Shown here: positions 24,031 to 37,240 of the stretch, piece after piece | Position numbering within the stretch: the first letter of the stretch is position 1 | How the letters are laid out: each line of letters starts with the position of its first letter | DNA from: Sindora glabra | Taxonomy: Eukaryota > Streptophyta > Magnoliopsida > Fabales > Fabaceae | Assembly (NCBI GenBank): GCA_020226215.1 | Contig: CM035230.1 | Span: forward strand, 18,457,883-18,521,882 | Length of the DNA stretch: 64,000 bases | Direction of reading: 5' to 3' | The notes under the pieces: model-generated | The model's input: the letters and a program-made list of their open reading frames with translations, nothing else | Told to the model about the DNA's origin: nothing | Database searches by the model: none | Made by a program: the position numbers and the translations under genes

Positions 24031-24736
24031 GATGCTTAAAAGAAATTTGACATTTATTAAATATATAATGGCTAGAATCAAATTCGAACCATCATTAATT
24101 TTAATATGGCATATTGAATAAATTTTCATCTATGGATTTAGATAAGATGAATTGGCCTGGATTTATTAGTTACTATCATTAAGCAATATTAGAATAGCTT
24201 AACAAACAAATGAATATAAATTTATTAATAAAATTAACAATTTTGTTTATGAAATTACATAGTATTGGTAAAATAATTTCTAAATTACATAAAATTGTAA
24301 TTTTATCCCTGAGTAATAGGTTGCATATGCAATTTCATTCTTTTGTTAAAAAAAAATTATTCCCTATTATTTCTAGATCAAATTATAACTTTGTATAATT
24401 CAAAGGCTAGTTTTGTTAGCACCTTACAACTCCAAGAATGAAGTTATTAATTTTGTCTAGATTTATACATTACATTACATTATTTGAAATTTAAAGAAAT
24501 AAATAGTAAATACTTTCCACTTTTATGTCTCATGTTTTGCATTCTTGTGTTTAACACAAAATATTCAAATTAATTTAGCCTTATACTAGATTGATTAATG
24601 GCTAATTCAAACATATCCATATTAGAAGTATGAGTATTAATATCTTGGCTTTATGATAGAATAAGAATCATTAAATTTCAATAATACAAAAATGAATAGT
24701 TAAAATTGTTTAACTAATAAAAAATTAATGACATGA

Positions 24737-24802
<66 letters not shown>

Positions 24803-25877
24803 TACACCTTTTTACTATATATTAAATTTAATTTAATGATTATTAACTTAATTTTTTAATAATATATTACATCTTCAAACTTTCAAAACTAAAATGCTTT
24901 TGATTAATTCAAAAAATTACTACATAATCGTTTTGAAAAATATAAAATGTAGATAAAAAAATTAAAAATTTAAACTTCTATTTTCTTAAATTAGTTTTTA
25001 TTTTTTAATTTCTTCTTCTTTTAATTTCTCCTTCATTTGTTTCTTATATACTAACACAAAAAAGAATCTTTCATAATACTCAATTTAGTAACAATATTTA
25101 GTATTAAGTACTCTTATTCAAATGTTCCAGACCTACTGATACATTTGAAAAAAGTTATACATATTATTTCTTATATGATAGCATTTAGAATTAAGTTGTC
25201 CAAGCATGTTAAAAAATGAATAAGCAAGGCTTTTTAGAAAAAGTGTTACATTAAGAAATGTAAAAATATAATATGCATTTATTTTACTTTTTTTCATTTT
25301 GTAAATTATATTAGATGTAGATTTTTATCATATATTATCCTTTTGAAATAATTTTTTTGGTTTAATTCACTATTATTTGTATTTTTGCATAAGATAAACT
25401 CAAAAATTAAAAATTAAAATTAAAAAAGATGAAATGGAGTTTCTTTTGATAACATGTGAAATTATGAAGAAAATAAATATTAACTATAAAGAAAAAAGAA
25501 AACATAGTAAATAATTCAATATACCAAGTTTGAAAATGGGCTACTTGTATAGGTCCAAAATTTTAATGATAAATCATCTATGTAACTTGTATGGTCATTT
25601 TTTGATCTTGGATTTTTAGGTGAAGTATTTGAAAAATTCATGCAGACATACATACAAATATACATATGTATGTATATTGTTTCTTTACTAATAGTTCTTT
25701 TACATTGTTCGATTTTATTTACAAATCAAAATAATTCAAAAGGCCAAAGAGTGAAAAATAACACATTATATTAAAAAGAATAATAACATGATTTCTATTA
25801 AAAAATAGTTTCTTATTAGTTAAAATACATAAAAAAAAATTAAGATTACTTAGAGGTAGTTAATGTCCAAATATAAT
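24031..25877. other. AT-rich stretch, nothing coding
   Basis: No family signature was recognised. It contains the (AT)n tract listed separately and a GTATGTATATTG-type palindromic cluster at about 25640-25680. Confidence 0.5.
24740..24799. repeat. (AT)n microsatellite
   Basis: An uninterrupted TA/AT dinucleotide tract of about 60 bp, directly readable. Confidence 0.97.
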
Positions 25878-26335
25878 TATAAAAAAAGTTTTTTAGTTCA
25901 TAACAATAATATGAAAAGTTCTATTTTTTTGGATAATAGAAAAAATATGAGTTATTTGGTTAGCCATTATCTAATAAATTAGGAAGAAATCAAACTTTTT
26001 AAGGGAGTTCCTACTTCCTATAGAGCATAGAAAATTGCTTACCCACCTCCTCTTAAATAAATTCTACTTTCTATTTTATTTATGAATATAAAAAATTATT
26101 TTATTAAATTTAATTAATGATAATTAAAATTTATTAATTTATATTATAATAATATTAAAGATATAGTAGTTATTTTTTAAAATTTCTTAAAAAATTCAAA
26201 GTCAAACTAAACAAATAATATTAATTAAATAACTTTAAGTACTTTATGAGAAGTTTATATAAGGAGTTATTCCTTGGGAAGCTTAATTTCTTGTTAGAAG
26301 TTATTTCTCATAAAAACTAATGACTCCTTATTATA
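25878..26335 (+). mobile_element. MITE family M, copy 1
   Basis: It shares left, core and right blocks with two other copies at the end of the window. The left block has AACAATAATATGAAAAGTT and TAATAAATTAGGAAG. The core is TTAAATTTAATTAATGATAA then TTATATTATAATAATATTAA and GATATAGTAGTTATTTT. The right block has AGAAGTTATTTCTCATAAAA. There is no coding capacity. A flanking target duplication was not pinned down. Confidence 0.65.
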
Positions 26336-27429
26336 TTATGTAGGAATGGAATTTTTTGAATAACCTAACCTTACCTAAAATTGATCAAGTACAAGTTAGG
26401 CTGAGAAGAGTGTAGCATTAGGTGAAGAAAATAAAAAGAAAAAAGGATGGTTTATTAGTTAGAAGATAGAAGGGTCCGACACCATTCAATCAAAGTGAAG
26501 TGTAAAAGGTTGCAAAATAAGTGTCATTTTGCCCAGCTAGTAATTATAATCCCTTTAATCTTATGAAAGGATACCACGCCACAACCTAAATTGTTTGCTC
26601 CTTATTTCAAATAGAGAAAATCCTATTAGGCCTTTCGACAATTAAGTCTACCATTGATGCCACCCCATTAACATTGTAATCCTTTAATTGAAGGCATTTT
26701 GACACCTTAGCATTAAGGCCCTTTCTCATCCTTTTGAAGTTATCATTTATGAAAGTATGCCCTATTACCAGCCATTGTTGGAACTCTAAAGTGCAAGTGC
26801 TAGAGGCTTAACATCCTAGAAAGGCTTTACTTCTCCTATTTATTAATTGAAATGAAATTGAGTTGTATGTTAACCTTGTGGATGTACGGAGGATTAAGTA
26901 TTTTTAAGGGTTTATGTTATCCCAAGTTTTAGTCTAGTGTTTCTAGTTTAAAAACAATTTAGTTTTATGATAAAGGTGTAAGTATAAGCGTGATGATTGA
27001 GTTACTTAGAATTAAAATGATATGACTGTTATATTATTACATTTTGTTGAGATTAGTTCTAATTAGGGGTGCTTTATTATGTTTATGTTTTAAAATACAA
27101 TTTGTTATTCTAGTGTTGTTTTTAGCTTATTTATAATGCTAATTTTTGTAATTTTCTAGTTTGTTTACGATATTGATTTTGGTTTGGCTACCTAGTTAAA
27201 GGATGTTGTTTCTTATTTTCCTTATAGGTTATTGTAGTGTATGGCTTTAATTAGTTGTTAATTACCTTATAATGGGTGTTTAACTTTTGTTATATTTTTC
27301 TATTTTAATGAATGAAAATGGTATGAGTTTTCTTTATTAATAAATGCTAGTATGGTGGTAGGATGAATCTTTAGTTCTTATGGATTAAGTGGGTAGTTAA
27401 AACTTGAAATTGTTAATTACAGTAAACAA
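26336..27429. other. Unassigned; possible worn LTR-element sequence
   Basis: A less AT-rich block (26380-26800) is followed by T-rich sequence with TTTTAATGAATGAAAATG near 27315. It resembles LTR or 3'UTR sequence of a retroelement, but no ends, polypurine tract or protein motif was recognised. Confidence 0.3.
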
Positions 27430-27434
27430 TTAAA

Positions 27435-28800
27435 TGTTAGTATATATGCCTTAAAACCAATCATATGGATGATTGTAAATTTGAATCATGTTAATTTTAA
27501 TGGCAATTCCAATTATCATATTTATACATATATTATCTGCGTAATATATTTAATTATGATAATAAACTTAGAATAATTGTATTCTTAAATGTCCCTAGTC
27601 ATATATCATTATAGGTTGGGTTACTTTAATATGTTAAGACTAGCATGTGTGGTGACTTTATATAAAATATTAAGTCTACACATGAGTACAAATTAGAAAA
27701 TTTATATACTGGACCGATTCACGCTAAGAACACTACATGAATCATTATATGAGTATCATGAGTGATTCTTAGTGATCATCATTAATATGGTCATTTGACC
27801 TAAGATCACCAAGGTTCTCTACATATGAGTTTCATATTTTAATACTACTCTATGTCACTCATGGTTGAGTGAATATAATGGTAGTTATTGGATATGTCAC
27901 ATATCATATGGAGGAATTTGTGTGATCAAGATGGAATTTGCCCTTTCTATATAACAGGAGTAACATCTGTGGGCCCTTTGATTAAATAAAGCTAAGAAAA
28001 ATACATGGTCATGCTCAAATGAATTGACATGGGATGTCAATTATATTTGCTTTATTCAACTCACTTAGGAATCAAGAAACCTTTGAATTAGGCTATACGG
28101 GAATGACACAATTCACGTCTCGTACTCAATGTAGATGTCTAGGACAAAAGAACATAGATAATAATCATATGTAAAAGTTCAGTCAAATCACCGACTTTCT
28201 TATTACTTAGGTAATAATGATGTGTTGCTAAACATCACTCATTGTTTATGATTATTAATGTGATTTATAATCATTATCAATGTAATGAAAGCCTATGGGT
28301 CGTACACTTAAAACTTAGTAGATTTGAAATTAATGGACCAAATTGTTTGGGCTTAATATATGCAAATTCTATATTATAATTATAAGGCCCAATAATAAGC
28401 CTACAATTATACATGGAACAAAGCCCTAATTAGTTAGGATTTTTTGTGCACCTATTTAATATAGGCTTTTTAGGTAATAATTATTATTATTCACGCATCC
28501 TAAAAACACAAAAAAAATTTAGCAACCTTTTTGAAACTTTGAAGGATGTAGCTAGCACTACAAAAGAAAAAGAGGTGAATTCCAATTAGTGCATGTGAGA
28601 CATTCATTGGTGATTCGCAGGTTCGTGTAAATATCTTAGAATCTTCGACCAGAACCAAGTCGAAAAAGGTGATCAGCGATCGAACGTCTGAAGTGTTTGA
28701 AAAAGGTAATCAAATTTCTATCCTGATCTAATTATTTCACATGGATCCTTGGCTGGGATCAATTAATTCCACTACGTTTGTTTGGCTCTCGATCCCAACA
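27435..28800 (+). mobile_element. Solo LTR with perfect target duplication
   Basis: It begins TGTTAGTATATATGCC and ends CGATCCCAACA, giving about 1366 bp with TGTTRG/CCAACA inverted ends. The five bases before it (TTAAA, 27430-27434) are repeated exactly after it (28801-28805), which is the integrase-made target duplication. There is no internal coding region, primer-binding site or second LTR next to it, so it is a solo LTR left by recombination between two LTRs. The sequence is less worn than its neighbours. The TGTTAG start and length fit a plant Ty1/copia family, but assignment below the superfamily is not possible here. Confidence 0.85.
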
Positions 28801-28805
28801 TTAAA

Positions 28806-29492
28806 TACTTGTACACTACATACAAATAGGATGAAATGTATATGAATTCATTCATTTCTCATTAAACATTAGTAGTAATTTTAAGTAATGTTAAAAATTG
28901 GTTACCATGTATTATATGTATTATGAAGATTTTCATATTACTTTAGTTTAGCTTGAAATTCTATGCTGAAGTCTTTTTTCTGATTATTTGAGATTAGTGA
29001 TAAAGGTTTATGAAGTTCATATAAATATTATCATTACATCATTAATGTTCAATTGACTAGGGTTAGTGAAATTTTGTTATGAGTGAAAGGATGATGTTAT
29101 TAATTAATATGGTTTAGATTAAAGTCGCTAATAAATGAAATTGGTAGCTGAAATGGAATTTAATTACATTATTAATATATGATGGTTTACTTTTGGGCTC
29201 TCACATAAATGCTTACATTAAATGGAATTCAATTCTCATACTAACTTTTAAGATGTTGAAATTGAGATCATTTTGTCATTATTGCATGATTTAAGTTATA
29301 ATGTTGTTAATTAATAAGGAATATTTCAATACTACTATTAAATGGAGTTTAATATTAAAAATGAGATTTATGTTGCTTAAAATGAAGTCTTTTTCATAAT
29401 TATTTGAATTTATGGTGCATGAAACATGCATAAATGTTGCCATTAATTGATAATAATATCTTCTTCTATTATTTATATTTCTAAATTAATAG
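28806..29492. other. 5' region of the hAT element
   Basis: AT-rich noncoding sequence with loosely repeated ATGTTAATTAAT / AATGGAATTTAATT words before the transposase start. No hAT terminal inverted repeat was identified. Confidence 0.4.
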
Positions 29493-30890
29493 ATGCCTAA
29501 TCTAAGAGATAGGGACATGCTCTAGGGTATGGTGGTAATGCTAATGAGGCATCTACCTTAACCTCAACACAACCATCTACTTCTTCTAGTTTAACACAAT
29601 CCCCTTTTCTACTAGTTTAGTTCTAACTTAACAGTCCTCAAGTGATAAGGGAAGAGTTTCTACTTCAAGTACTAAAAACCCTCCTCTTACTTTTGTAGAC
29701 AAAAAGAAAATTGTTGTTTCAAGTTTAGAAAAAAAAAAGTAAAAGCTCCTACTATGCTATGTTGAAAAAAATGGAAAAAGGTGACATCTAAAAATCTAGA
29801 AGCAAAAACAAAAAATAGAATTTAGATAACAAGATAATCACTAGCTTGGAACTTTTTCAAAAAAGTATTAAAAGATAAGGTGAGTAAGCCTATGGTTGAG
29901 TGCATTCATTGTGCAATTAGGTTCTTATATGGTAGTAAGGAGCATGGGAAATCAAATTTTCTTGCTCACATGCTAAAATGTCCAAAATATGTACACTCAC
30001 TTAACAATGACCGCTACTTAAAAAATTCTAGAATTTGAAAGGAAATTCATTAATAAATAATTAATTGGTTTTATTTCACATGCAATTAATTTGAAAGAAT
30101 GTAGAAATGACATTACTTTCTTTGTCATATGTGATAAGAAACCTTTTGAGGTTATGGAGGGGTTTAACTTTAAATAAATGTTTAAAAGGCTTTGTCTAAG
30201 GCTAGATATACCTTTTAGGAAGATAGTTGCCAAAGATTACTATAAGATCTACATAAAGGAAAAAGTAAGGCTTTAAGGTTTTGTTGAAGAGTGATTGTGT
30301 GATGGTGTTTTTGACCATTGATTGTTGGACTATCAGTGTAAAATCAAAATATATGTCTTTCAGCTTCTATTTCATTGACAATGACTAGAATTTGCAAAAA
30401 CATATTCTAAATTTCATGCTTATTCCAAACCATAAAGGGGAAATAATAGGTAAAATCATTGAATCATATTTGAATAAATAAGGTTTGAAGCATGTGTTCA
30501 TGATCACTATTGATAATGCCACCTTAAATGATATAGCAATATCATATCTAAAGAACAAGATAAGGAATTAGCATAGGTTAGTGTTAAATAGGGATATAAT
30601 GTGCATATATTTTGAACTTACCAATGAAAGGTTGAAAGACTACCATGACTCCATTTCCACCATTAGACACATTATTAAGGCTAGTCAAGTTCAAAAAGGC
30701 TACTAAGGTTGAAACTATATGTTGCAAAGTTTTGGTGTGCTTTGATGTTGTCACTAGGTAGAATTTCACATACATGATGCTTGAATCAGGTCAGAAGTTC
30801 TAAAAAACCTTTCAAGAGATTGGAGGAGGATAGTAAGGACTTTAAGGTTTACTTTTAATATTCTAAAAAGGGGAAAAGGCTCTTCTAGTT
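29493..30890 (+). pseudogene. hAT transposase remnant, N-terminal part
   Basis: An ATG at 29493 opens a frame with MPNLRDRD. The BED-type zinc finger is readable from about 29900: CIHCAIRFLYGSKEHGKSN then LAHMLKC, with the C-x2-C and H...C ligands. Next come NDITFFVICDKKPFEVMEGF, PFRKIVAKDYYKIYIKEK, LLDYQCKIK, IKGK with a V-K-I stretch, CAYILNL, and KATKVETICCKVLVCFDVVTR (about 30700-30755), ending KPFKRLEED (about 30810-30835). These are ordered blocks of Ac/ZBED/RICESLEEPER-type hAT transposases, which bind element ends and cut and paste DNA in the nucleus. Many frameshifts make the gene dead. The rest resumes at 34560. Confidence 0.85.
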
Positions 30891-33213
30891 ATTCAGACAT
30901 TTTTGTAAGCATTTTTAACAAAACTCTTACTAATATGCTATTTTCAATTTTTTTTATAAATAACAAAGACATAAAAAATGTAGATAGTTGACTTTGAAAT
31001 TATATTTAGATAATCATTTGGAAATAGATCAATAACATAAAAATAAGCATAGTGAAAATTTCACTAAATATATGTATATATGTATGTATGTATGCATGCA
31101 TGTATATGTATATATTCTATCCTTATCCAAAAAACAACACTAGTAAAATCTCAGTAAATAACAAAGATTTGATTTCTCTTTCTCACAAAAAATAATTTAT
31201 ATCTTAGAAAATACTCTTATTATGAAACAACACCATTCTTTGGTAAATTAGTTGCACAAAATTTCTATTAAATCAAAATCTTTTTCTTTCTTTAAACATA
31301 AACATAATTAAAACTTGAAAATAAATTTTTATTGCTTTTATAAGAACCTAAATTAATATATATACATATTACAATATATATATTACATTTCTAATTGAAA
31401 ATACTTTAAGGACCAAATGATTATTTAATATGAAAACAAATAAAAGAAAGATTTTGATTCTTCAAAAATTATTTAAGTGCTAAACAATGAAATGAACATA
31501 ATAGAATAGGAACAGGTAAAAAAAATCAAGAAATTAGATAATCCTATCTTAGATCTTTGTGAAATATTATTTTTAGTGAAAGCCTATTTATTTTGAAAGT
31601 GCTTATTTTTAGTATTGCAATCAAACTAAGATTTATAGGAATTTCATTATTTTGAAAGAATTGGATGTGGACCTTTTTTTAGTAATATGATTTATAAAAC
31701 TTATTATATTTTGAGAAAAAAAATAAGGAAAAACACTTTATCTAATCATATTATAGTTAACAAGCACTAATATACTTTTATTATGAAAAAAGGAAGTAGC
31801 AATCCTTAACACAATTTTCATAGAAGACATTTTCAAACATTTTTCCTTCCTTTGCATGTGTGAAAATTTTGAGTTTTTAAAATAAATGTGCAACCAATTT
31901 AGTTTTTTCTCAAAATTGAAGAAAATAATATTTTAATTAATTAACAAATTTGTAATCATCACCTTATTCATTTGATAAAATAGTAATAAGAAAATATTAC
32001 CTAGATATGCATTCATTTATCTTATGTAATAATTTACATCATAAAGTTATGGGCTATTATTTTAAATTTAGTTTACATATATAGAGTTCATGATTATACA
32101 AAATAGTTCTAAAAGTAACTTCATTACATACTTTTCAAAAAAATATTAATGAAGGATCATTATTAGAAACTTATGCTGAAATTCTTATCCTTAGGTTAAT
32201 GGTTTGCTAGTGTTGGTGGATCATACCACAATTGGTAAGGATTACATGGTAGATGATCCTATAGAAACAACTAAACTTCAAATGGAAAATACATAATCCT
32301 ATTGGCATATGCTGTTGGTGTAGGCTATATAATAAGATCTTATGAAGCCATGAAGAATTCAAGTGGATTTTTAGCATTTATGTTCATGAAGGCATATATA
32401 TATATATATATAATGCAATTTTCTTACTAGAACACATGAAAAATGTCATATCCAAAATCATATTGCAGAATTTATCAAATTTCTCTTCCAATCACATAGA
32501 AAATTTATCACAAGCACGGTAGACAAGAATAAACCATCTTATTGAACTATTCTTTATTTCAAATAATTTAAATTCTTTAAGTGAACAAAGTTAATAAGTT
32601 AATTTACATTTTATTTTTGTCAAAACATGGAATGCACTCATGATTCTTGCTACTAGATAGGGTTCTATTATGCTTTTTAATCAAAAAATTATTTCAAAAA
32701 TTGCCACATCAAGTACTTATGTGCTTCACACCTTTTCTTACTCGAAAAAGTTAATATTTCATAAGGAAATAAATGGTTTGCTCATAATCATAGGAGCTAA
32801 CCGTGAAACCCCAAGAATTTTTCAAAGCGTAAAATTTTCCTTCTTTATTCCTAAGTCAAATACATAGACCATGGTCATTTTTGGACCAATAATTTCACTT
32901 ATTTATGGAATGTTACTTGTGGGTACTAAGTTGTACCTTGAGCAACTTCCATTTTTTTCCAAGTAAATTATATTTTCTTCTCCTTTATATACTAACCAAA
33001 ACATACCCCTCATTTCCCAAGTATTTTTTTGGCTATTTCTCTATTATTACTTCATTTCTTCTCACTAATTCAAAGATTAATTAAAGGAAATGATTTAACA
33101 ATATTAGGTTCTTGACAAACAAAAAACACTTTCCCAAGTTTCCAAAATCATATTATCAGAAATGATATTTTTCAACACACCATTCATACAAGAAAATGAT
33201 ATGGCAATATATA

Positions 33214-33266
<53 letters not shown>

Positions 33267-34555
33267 ATTTTCTTAGTAAAAATTTAAAAGAAAAAGTAAA
33301 ACTTTCCACTTGTAGTTTCTTAAGGAATTATTTAAAGAAGGAACCTCAAAATTCAATATCTCATTTTTACATTCAAAATAAAGTATTAGTAATAAAATTG
33401 TTAAGGAAATAAAGAATTAGTTCTTTTTTAACTGAATCAAGAAGTCAAAGAATAAGAACAAGTTTGAAGCTTTTGTAAAGTGTGGAGGAAATGGTGTTGG
33501 AAAGAAGACAAAAGAAATAATTTTCCTTAACTTAGGAAAGCATGAAAAACTATTTGCTTCTGTTTATGTGTGAAGTGCTAAAAATAGTATGGCTTTTATA
33601 GAGAAATTTCACTTGTTTTTAGGAGTCAATAATGTCATGTGATGTAGTTGAAGAATGTTAAGAGAAGAAATAGAATGAATGTTATAGTTTCTTGTAAGTC
33701 AAAAGAAGTGTACAATTGGATTTTATCAATAAAATATTCCTTTCTTCTCCTTTTTAACAACGTGTGCCAAGGTGATTAATGGCATTTCCTATTTTACATT
33801 ATGCTCAAAAAATAATTTTTTAAAGCAAAACTTTCATATGGATTAAAACAAGTGAATTTTGATGATTCTAAAACTATTTTCAATTTGTAAAACTCAAATA
33901 TCATTCATAATTCTATATGTATTTCTAAACTTGGTATACAAATGAAGTAAAAAAGTTCATAATTTTTGTATCAAAATATTCATTTCTATTTCTAGTTTCA
34001 AAAACACATTTTTCTTGAATCTTTTAGTACTTGCTTAATTTTAGAAAAATCAATGAGTATTAAACTTAACATATAATTATCTTTATGAGTGAAAAGCTTT
34101 TTTTTCCTTAGAGATTAAGTTAATTCTAAATCCTAAAGAAATCTAGAGCTATGTGCTTAAGTCTTAACTACCAATTTAAGAAAGAAACTTTACTATTAAG
34201 GCATGTTCACACTTTACTTATGTATTGCCCTCGGTTTCTTCATGAATTTACTTCCTTATGCCACCATCGTCATATGCATGGTTTTGCCTTTGTTTGTAGT
34301 TATGCATATGCTTTTATTTTTGCTACTAATTTTGGATAAATATATCATATGGACTACTTCAATTTTTATGATTTTTTAATAAGGTTTTTCTAGAAAAAAA
34401 GGCTTCTCTTTTGCTCTTTCCTAATGAACTTCCAATGGCCTTTTTCTTGGAAGAAAAAACCTAGCTACTAACACAAGCTTTCAAAAATAATTTCTAATGG
34501 GTTTTCCTACAATGTTTCAAATAGGCTTTTCTTCTAATTACAAATGACTAATTAT
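30891..34555. other. ~3.7-kb insert splitting the hAT gene
   Basis: hAT transposases of this type have no such intron as a rule, so this is most likely an insertion. It is AT-rich and non-coding. On the minus strand it has TATA-like CTATAAAAGCCATAC (33594-33604) followed by a TTTCTTTTGTCTTC-rich leader, and TATATAAAGGAGAAG at about 32985, suggesting LTR sequence. Candidate ends TGTAA (30904) and TTACA (34542) lack matching flanks. It contains a mixed TATG/TGTA tract at 31065-31125. Confidence 0.4.
33218..33262. repeat. (AC)n microsatellite
   Basis: An uninterrupted AC/CA dinucleotide run of about 45 bp, directly readable, flanked by ATATATCTT and ATATAATTTT. Confidence 0.97.
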
Positions 34556-34559
34556 ACTC

Positions 34560-35445
34560 TAATTAATTTTAATCTATCAAGTTTTCATCAAGATGTTACA
34601 CCTCCAAAGAGTGGGGATTGGGATAATGCAAGGGCTTTCACCAAGTCTCTGAAAACTTTTTATGATGTTACAGTAGCTTTATCTAGTTTCTTGCATGTCA
34701 CCTTTAATTTTATGTACATTCATCTCTCTTTAGTGCAAGTAAGCTAAAAACCTAGACCTCAATTGAAAATTTTGACTTGGCTTTGTACTTCATGGCAATT
34801 GAGATGAAGGTAAAGTATGATAAGTATTAGGGTTTACTTAGAAGCACGTACCCTATCATATTCATTGCAAATACTCTTAACCCAAGGTGCAAGTGAGCCT
34901 ATATTGCCTAGTCATTTGAGGAGATATATGAAGAACACATGTTAAAACTATAGTCAAAAGGTGAAAACATAACTAATCAAGATTTATGACTAGTATGCAA
35001 ATGAATATGCAAGCCTATTAGAGGTAGGAAAGATAAAAGAGTCCTTATAAAGAGAAATGTCCAAGCAACATGAGTCTAGCCTTGAAAGTGATACATATAA
35101 GGCAAAAGCAATTACTTTCTGGTCACATTTAAGGAAAAAAGATACCATTAAGGCTAAGAATGAGTTGGAAAGATACCTTAATGACCCATGCATCGATGAT
35201 AAGGGTGTTAATTATGAAGTACTTTACTTGGTGGAAGGTTAGGGCATCCAAATTTGATGTGCCATCAAAGATGGAAAAGGATGTATTGGTTATCCATGTT
35301 TCCATGATGGCTTCTAGGTTGACATTTAGCACATAATGACGTGTGTTAAATGTGATTAGGGGCTTCCTCTCTTTAAAGACTTCATAAGAGCTCATTTACA
35401 CTCAAAATTAGTTGAAGCCTAATAAATTTGACATTTAAGAGTTGG
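34560..35445 (+). pseudogene. hAT transposase remnant, C-terminal dimerisation domain
   Basis: HQDVTPPKSGDWDNARAF (about 34584-34640) then KSLKTFYDVTVALSSFLHVT match the segment of plant hAT transposases that follows the KPFKRLEED region at 30835, showing both halves belong to one gene. Downstream, KAKNELERYLNDPCIDD (about 35150-35200) and, in other frames, KFDVPSKMEKDVL, then SMMASRLTF and SLKTS are the hAT family dimerisation domain that lets the transposase form oligomers. ELERYL and the serine-rich core are recognisable, but frameshifts are frequent. A 61-codon plus frame (35057-35242) and an overlapping minus frame are fragments or shadows of this. The gene ends near 35445. Confidence 0.82.
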
Positions 35446-36839
35446 ATATGACAAATGATATTACAACATTTAAAGAAATAGAAGAAGGTATACACTAATT
35501 TGTATCATTCAATACATGTGTTATTTTCATTCTTCATACTAATTGTTAATTTTTTTTTTATTATGATAAAGGTAGTAACTACTCCTTATGAAGGTAAAAA
35601 TGATGATCCTAGTATGAACTTAACTAGAAGGACTGAAGAAAACATACAAAGGTCAAAGCTTATGGTTGTTAACTAGAAGCCCACAAGATTTTCTAATTTT
35701 ATTTAACATATAATAATTGATCATTTTGATAACAAGTCAAATGTCATTAACATTCTTTTTGTATACTACAAGTTTTTTTCCCTTTATGATGTCCTTTTTT
35801 ACTAGTAGTTAGAGGTACCATCATCTGTAAATAGATATGCCATCTACAAGAATAGTATTTTGGTGAAGATTCACACATTTTTTGTTTATAAGATAGTAGT
35901 GCAATAAGGATTGATACTATTTTTTTTTTTTTTAGGTATTGCTGGCCAATTGAGGTAGTAGTGGTACATATTAGCATACACACACATTACCACTGGTATA
36001 AAAATAAATCATGCTTACTTAGTTGATGTTTCATAGCACTCAAGAATAGTTGTTCTTAGGCATTCATGTTCTAGGGAATTCTACAAGTGTTAGCTTATTT
36101 CTTTTCTTTTTTTTTAGTTTAGGATGGTTTATACTTGAAACACTATCTATGAATACTTACTAAGTGTGAATAGATAAAAACTTGCACTGAAATGCTATGA
36201 AATTAAAGCTTGTGGAAGTGAAAAGCTTTGATTTCATAGCTTTTGTTTGCTAAACCACATGTTGCTAAAATGCTCTTGGTTTAAATTATATCTTCCCATG
36301 TTAGTTCAAATCTATTTAACATGTTTATGTAGTCTTTTCTTATGTTTTGTGATTTGCACTTCCCTTTTAATTTTAGCAAATCCATATGAAAACAGGGCAC
36401 ATTTAAGCAATAGATTTGATTTTAAAAAAATAAACCTTTTAAATGATGCAACCTAACCAAGTCTAGCAATACTTGTTAATAACTAATGCCTTCAAGAAGC
36501 CACGGCTAAGCCCTAACATGCAGTTAGTTTCAAACCAACATTAAGAGCCTTTAAATTGCTTTGGTCTATTAAGCCAGTACTACATAGCTAGCGCAAATTA
36601 ATCAAGTTCAAACACTAATCAATTGATAATGGTTAAATGAAAAGACAAATGTAACAATAAAGTTACATAATTTCTAATATTAAAAATTCATATTAAATGG
36701 TTTGTTGTTAATATTCTATGAACATACATATGAAATTTTATTTTTTTAATTTATTAATTTATAGTTATTTTTTCTTTTTTAATAAGTTAGATTTATTCGT
36801 GATAAAGGATTATGTTTAACCACAAAACTACGTACTAAG
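35446..36839. other. hAT 3' flank, AT-rich
   Basis: No coding motif. A 36196-36241 hairpin (GCTATGAAATTAAAGCTT paired with AAAGCTTTGATTTCATAGC) is readable and may belong to the 3' part of the hAT element. No terminal repeat pairing with the 5' side was found. Confidence 0.4.
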
Positions 36840-37240
36840 CAATGTAAATTTCTTATGCAAATAGGTTGATAATGGCTAAAATATACATAACCCCTATCCT
36901 ATATTTCATGTACAAAAAGCCCTTTAATGTTTTAAAAAATGCAATTAAACTATTTAAATTATACATGTCATGTGAAAAAAAAAAAGGACTCCATTACCTC
37001 TTCTTCCAAATTTTAATGGGAGAAAGGTTTTTGCAATTATTTTTTAGTGCAATTGATTACACAAAAATTGATATCTAAAAATGATTTCAAAATTAAAACT
37101 AGAAAAAATATTTTAAATTTTTTAAAGTTAATATGTAAATATTGTTGAACATAAATATTAATTATAATTAATTTTTTAAACTATTTATTCATAATAAATT
37201 ATATCAAATAAACATTTCTCACCATTATATAAAATAACTT
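36840..37240 (+). repeat. Dispersed repeat D, copy 1
   Basis: Homologous to the reverse complement of about 43050-43440. Shared blocks are AAATTATACATGT followed by a poly(A) stretch, then a block ending in AAATTTTAATG / AAATCTTAATG, then TTGCAATTATT(A)TTTAG. The chance frames in the two copies look alike in translation (KLFKLYMSC versus KISKLYMLC), which first showed the relationship. There is no evidence of a real protein. Confidence 0.6.

Noticed and set aside
28552..28568. CACTACAAAAGAAAA as a CACTA left terminus
   Set aside because: It sits inside the intact solo LTR at 27435-28800 and has no partner or subterminal repeats.
30904..34542. TGTAAG...ATTACA as exact ends of an LTR inserted in the hAT gene
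   Set aside because: The flanking pentamers (ATTTT and AATGA) do not match, so the ends are left open.
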